From contig SCRB01000381.1 of NCBI GenBank assembly GCA_004299545.1, positions 1 through 8,737 of the forward strand: 8,737 nt of DNA. Direction: 5' to 3'. Below are positions 6,278 to 8,737 of this stretch, piece by piece. The notes beneath the pieces were generated by a model. The model saw only the letters and a program-made list of their open reading frames with translations. It did no database searches and was not told the origin of the DNA. Each line of letters starts with the position of its first letter. The first letter of the stretch is position 1. The translations under genes and the position numbers were made by a program. This stretch comes from Rhizobiaceae bacterium. Its GTDB lineage: Bacteria; Pseudomonadota; Alphaproteobacteria; Rhizobiales; Rhizobiaceae.

Positions 6278-7047
6278 GCCCCAGGAACCAGCGCCTTCTG
6301 CTGCCGGCCGCCTCGGTCGTCGTCTTCCTCGTCGCATGGTCGCTCTACGTCCATACGGCCGCCGTCTCCGCATTCGTCCTGCCGCCGCCCGAAGCGATCG
6401 TCGCGGCGCTGTCGAAAATGGTGTTCGATCCGAAGCTGTGGTCGCATGTGCTGGTCACAGCCACCGAAACCGTTTCCGGCTTCGTCATCGCCGTCTTCCT
6501 CGGCGTGTTCCTCGGCTTCGTCATGGCGCGCATACCGCCGGTCGAATGGGCAGCCAAGCCCTTCATTATCGTCTTCCAGCTGATCCCGAAGATCGCGCTC
6601 GCGCCTCTCTTCATCCTCTGGTTCGGTTTCGGGCTGGAATCGAAGATCGTCATTTCCGCCGCCCTCGCCTTCTTCCCTGTCTTTTCCAATGCGCTCGTCG
6701 CCTTCAAGTCGATCGAACCGGGCGACCGCGACGTCATGGTGATCCTGCAGGCACGGCCGATGCAGCGCTTCGTCATGCTGGAACTGCCGACAGCCCTGCC
6801 GGTGATCCTGACGGGCATGGAGGTCGCGGTGGTGCTTGCCATGATCGGCGCCATCGTCGGGGAATTCATCGGCGGCAATGAAGGGCTCGGCTTTCTTGCC
6901 GTGTCATATCTGCAGAACCTTGCCGTGCCGGACCTGTTCGCCGTCATCGTCCTGCTGACGCTGCTCGGCCTCGTCCTCTATGCGATCATCGGCCGTCTCA
7001 GGGCATGGCTCACGCCATGGCATGTTTCAACCAGTTCTGGCGGGTGA
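6274..7047 (+). CDS. ABC transporter permease, SsuC/TauC-like
   Basis: This 257-residue polytopic inner-membrane protein has about six hydrophobic segments, near residues 8-26, 62-84, 95-117, 124-144, 184-200 and 218-240. FVLPPPEAIVAAL (34-46) and the segment around FQLIPKIALAPLFILWFGFG (101-120) are hallmarks of BPD_transp_1 permeases of the SsuC/TauC group. The cytoplasmic coupling loop is at about 153-176 and ends LPTALPVILTG. In it the usual EAA---G pattern is poor: Asp153, Val154 and Met155 replace E-A-A, and Gln159 sits where the glycine normally is. The closing GEFIGGNEGLGF (196-207) is intact. Translation is coupled to the ATPase gene by an ATGA overlap. This is the last gene of the operon. 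No T-tailed terminator follows, only a weak CAGCGA/TCGCTG stem at 7054-7078. Confidence 0.92.
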   Translation: MSPRNQRLLLPAASVVVFLVAWSLYVHTAAVSAFVLPPPEAIVAALSKMVFDPKLWSHVLVTATETVSGFVIAVFLGVFLGFVMARIPPVEWAAKPFIIVFQLIPKIALAPLFILWFGFGLESKIVISAALAFFPVFSNALVAFKSIEPGDRDVMVILQARPMQRFVMLELPTALPVILTGMEVAVVLAMIGAIVGEFIGGNEGLGFLAVSYLQNLAVPDLFAVIVLLTLLGLVLYAIIGRLRAWLTPWHVSTSSGG

Positions 7048-7093
7048 AACACACAGCGAGAACATAGCAACATCGCTGCTGCCGCCGGATCGG

Positions 7094-7121
7094 TTGAAAC
7101 CGCCCGAATACGTTCTATATT
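7094..7121 (+). promoter_or_regulatory. Sigma70-type promoter of the second IclR gene
   Basis: TTGAAA (7094-7099) and TATATT (7116-7121) each match five of six consensus bases, with a 16-base spacer. Transcription should start near 7128, about 47 bases before the TTG start codon. The -35 box is embedded in a small palindrome, CGGTT-GA-AACCG (7091-7102). Confidence 0.65.
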
Positions 7122-7144
7122 GCGCGAACTGTTCGCATATGTAC
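7113..7144. promoter_or_regulatory. Operator-like palindromes at the second IclR promoter
   Basis: GCGAACTGTTCGC (7124-7136) is a perfect 13-base palindrome placed at the predicted transcription start. The overlapping GTTCGCATATGTAC (7131-7144) matches 11 of 14 bases of the palindrome at 2249-2262 and has the same AT centre between half-sites. A further GTTC lies at 7113-7116, within the promoter. The arrangement of repeated GTTC/GAAC half-sites just after a -10 box mirrors that of the leftward ABC operon. It suggests autoregulation by the IclR protein encoded at 7175 (inference). Confidence 0.6.
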
Positions 7145-7174
7145 CCCTAACCAAGGCAAACCGAGGAGCGGCCG

Positions 7175-7987
7175 TTGGATCAGCAGGTCGAAAACACGGG
7201 GCCTGTCTACTCCGTTCCACCCGTGATCCGCGCCATAGCCGTCCTGCGCTATATCGCGGCCGGCAACCGTTGCCGCGGCATGAGCAAGGCTTCCAAGGCG
7301 CTCGGCATCAACCGCACGACCATGATCCGGCTGATCGCTACCCTGCGCGACGAAGGCATGATCGAGGAGATCGCGGACGGCGGCGGTTACCGCCTGGGCA
7401 CGGGTTTGATCGCGCTCGCCTATGAAGCACTCAACGAGCGCGGCGTGGTTCAGGTGTCGCGGCCGTTCCTGGTCGATCTTGTCCGCGAATTGAATCTTTC
7501 CTCCCACCTCGGTGTCCTCGAAGGCCGCGAGATCGTCTATCTGGTTCGCCAAACGCCGAACTCCCACCTGGCGAGCAATGTGCGCGAAGGGACGCATCTG
7601 CCTGCCCATGCGACCACGATCGGGCGCATCTTGCTTGCGCAAATGCCGCGCGAGGCCCTCCACGCGCTTTACGGCAACATCGAACTTCCGGCCTTCACAG
7701 CGAAGACCCGCACGACCTTGCCCGAACTGGAAGCGCAGCTTGCCGAGGACAGGGCCAGGGGAATAGCGTGGAGCATGGCGAATTTCGAACCCGAGATCGG
7801 CTCCGCGGCGGTGCCGGTCTATGATTACCAGGGCAAGGCCGTGGCTGCCATCAACGTGACCGGACACGCCAGCGTTTTCGAGCAAAGCAATCCCCAATTG
7901 CCGCAGATCGAGCGCGCCTTGCGCGAGGCCGCGCGCGGAATTTCCGAGGCGCTCGGCTACCGCGGATGGGCTTCCGACCAGATGTAG
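7175..7987 (+). CDS. IclR-family transcriptional regulator (TTG start)
   Basis: This is a 270-residue regulator of normal family length. The start is TTG at 7175, with AGGAG (7164-7168) 6 bases upstream; no ATG gives a complete N-terminus. The winged helix-turn-helix covers residues 14-76: VPPVIRAIAVLRYIA, then MSKASKALGINRTTMIRLIATL, with the wing ending GYRLGTG. The effector domain has SHLGVLEGREIVYLVR (110-125), LPAHATTIGRILLA (142-155) and EIGSAAVPVYD...GKAVAAINVTG (207-230). Residues in the SxHxGVLxG and TTxGRxLLA motifs are shared with the IclR protein encoded at 2423-3226. Identity elsewhere is moderate, so they are distant paralogues. It lies downstream of the second importer but has its own promoter. 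Likely targets are its own gene and, from the shared operator motif, the leftward ABC operon. The ligand is unknown. Confidence 0.92.
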   Translation: MDQQVENTGPVYSVPPVIRAIAVLRYIAAGNRCRGMSKASKALGINRTTMIRLIATLRDEGMIEEIADGGGYRLGTGLIALAYEALNERGVVQVSRPFLVDLVRELNLSSHLGVLEGREIVYLVRQTPNSHLASNVREGTHLPAHATTIGRILLAQMPREALHALYGNIELPAFTAKTRTTLPELEAQLAEDRARGIAWSMANFEPEIGSAAVPVYDYQGKAVAAINVTGHASVFEQSNPQLPQIERALREAARGISEALGYRGWASDQM

Positions 7988-8045
7988 GCTGCACGCCGGA
8001 CGGCCTGATCGAGAGGCTTCCCTGCTTTCGCCGGCATTGTTTTCC

Positions 8046-8294
8046 TCAGCTGTCGCTTATTCGCAAAATCAGGACCTTCACCCAGCTTTTACAGGCTTTC
8101 TCCGACGCGCAGGAAGTGATGATGCGGGGAAGCGCGATCGGTATCAGAGCGGCCGTGCCTGTCAGGGCGAGCACGATCAGAAATGCTCCCCACGCACCCC
8201 GGTTGCCTTTCCGGATCTGCCGCTGTCCGCCGGGCAAAAAGAGGTAGGCACAAACCAGCGCCGCAAATCCGAAAAATAATGACGGCCAGTCCAA
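8046..8294 (-). CDS. Doubtful small membrane protein
   Basis: This is an 82-residue open frame with a TTG start and no good Shine-Dalgarno. It encodes two plausible membrane helices: SLFFGFAALVCAYLFLPGG at 5-23 and WGAFLIVLALTGTAALIPIA at 35-54. A basic loop QRQIRKGNRG lies between them, giving a positive-inside hairpin topology. The C-terminal part has two cysteines and is basic. I recognise no family. The hydrophobic pattern argues for a real gene; the poor start and the isolated position in a gene-poor stretch argue against. It may be a decayed remnant. Confidence 0.4.
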   Translation of the reverse strand: MDWPSLFFGFAALVCAYLFLPGGQRQIRKGNRGAWGAFLIVLALTGTAALIPIALPRIITSCASEKACKSWVKVLILRISDS

Positions 8295-8558
8295 TGCCGC
8301 TTCATCCCTGCTGGAAGTTCGGTGATCTTCTTATGCAACTTCCTCCCGAATGGGAACAGGTACGGCCCAAAACATGTCGCCCGAAGGTGTGCGGCGTTTC
8401 GGGATAACGACATGCTTGGAAACAGGAGGATAAAGCCTTTCGGGCCGGGCGGGACGGGTGCGGCACGATCTCGTCATCATCGAATTCTTCATAAAGGACT
8501 GCTACTGCCAATCACCCACGAAGCGCGGCGACCGATCGGGCGGTGTCGAGGTATCGTA
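8295..8558. other. Gene-poor stretch before the right-edge gene
   Basis: No convincing coding region was found here. Short open frames exist on both strands, but none has a ribosome site or a recognisable protein pattern. An inverted repeat, GGAAGTT (8313-8319) and AACTTCC (8337-8343), is present without a T-run. AGGAGG occurs at 8425-8430 on the plus strand with no start codon at a useful distance. Base composition is somewhat lower in GC than the operons. The stretch should hold the promoter of the gene starting at 8559, but no clear -35/-10 pair was seen. Confidence 0.5.
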
Positions 8559-8737
8559 TTGAGCAAACCGGGTGTCATGATCGTCGGCGGCGCACACGGA
8601 ACGCTTGCCCTGGCCAGAAGCCTGGGCGCGCTCGGCGTGCCCGTCTGGCTGGTCTCGGAAGGCGGCTCCCTGCCTGGTTGGTCGAGACACGTACACCGGA
8701 CCTTGTCATGGGCGGGCGCCGCCGCATCGTCGGCACC
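8559..8737 (+). CDS. Putative ATP-grasp ligase, N-terminal part (runs off right edge)
   Basis: Fifty-nine codons are visible, and the frame is open to the edge. The start is taken as TTG 8559-8561, because GAGG (8548-8551) precedes it by 7 bases. An internal ATG at 8577 would cut into the first beta strand. The protein begins with a short tail, then GVMIVGGAHGTLALARSLGA, LGVPVWLVSEGG and a segment with SRHVHRTLSW. This beta-alpha-beta start with GGxHGxLAxARSLGxLGVPV, followed by a SR-hV-r-s-hW segment, is the usual N-terminal pre-ATP-grasp domain of carboxylate-amine ligase-like proteins found in surface-polysaccharide and peptide-ligation clusters. The ATP-grasp core itself is outside the window, so the call is tentative. 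It appears unrelated to the transport locus. Confidence 0.6.
   Translation, partial: MSKPGVMIVGGAHGTLALARSLGALGVPVWLVSEGGSLPGWSRHVHRTLSWAGAAASSA

Noticed and set aside
5407..6373. Two long minus-strand frames over the second ATPase gene
   Set aside because: They are shadows of a gene with every ABC ATPase motif in place.
7115..7897. A 260-codon minus-strand frame over the second IclR gene
   Set aside because: The plus frame has a complete winged helix and effector domain. The minus frame has no pattern and covers the promoter and operator.
8302..8511. A 69-codon minus-strand frame beginning with an acidic stretch
   Set aside because: It has a TTG start without a ribosome site, an irregular Cys/Arg-rich C-terminus and no family resemblance.
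1..8737. CRISPR array, tRNA, rRNA, insertion sequence or prophage genes
   Set aside because: I saw no regularly spaced direct repeats, no cloverleaf-like sequence and no transposase or integrase pattern on either strand.

Overview
The window is high-GC bacterial DNA, about 60% or more by eye. Its codon use, start contexts and a rhizobial-type intergenic repeat at about 4385-4420 point to an alphaproteobacterium, most likely Hyphomicrobiales (Rhizobium, Mesorhizobium, Agrobacterium or a relative). No database search was possible, so the taxon is an inference.

The layout is two transport operons facing away from a small regulatory and enzyme core. Positions 1-2218 (minus strand) hold an operon whose gene order is small acidic protein (possible recombinase-like HTH fold), ABC ATPase, Sec-exported NMT1/SsuA-like binding protein, then the start of an ABC permease that runs off the left edge. 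It has a strong predicted sigma70 promoter at 2279-2307, with overlapping palindromes at the predicted transcription start. Positions 2423-3226 (minus) encode an IclR-family regulator. It is divergent from a two-domain cupin protein at 3338-4285 (plus), which ends at a strong hairpin terminator. A second, complete ABC importer follows at 4458-7047 (plus): a Tat-exported NMT1/SsuA-like binding protein, an ATPase and a permease, joined by overlapping stop and start codons. A second IclR regulator with a TTG start lies at 7175-7987 (plus), behind its own good promoter and operator-like palindrome. The last 750 bases are gene-poor. They contain one doubtful small membrane ORF on the minus strand and, from 8559, the first codons of what looks like an ATP-grasp ligase.

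The arrangement reads as a catabolic or scavenging locus: two related importers of the nitrate/sulfonate/taurine class, two IclR repressors or activators, and a bicupin that may act on the imported compound or bind it. The substrate cannot be read from the sequence. IclR regulators with bicupins often go with aromatic or organic-acid use, but that is analogy only. The most testable signal is a shared operator-like element, GTTCnnATATGnAC, directly downstream of the predicted -10 at both the left transport operon and the second IclR gene. It suggests that the two are co-regulated.
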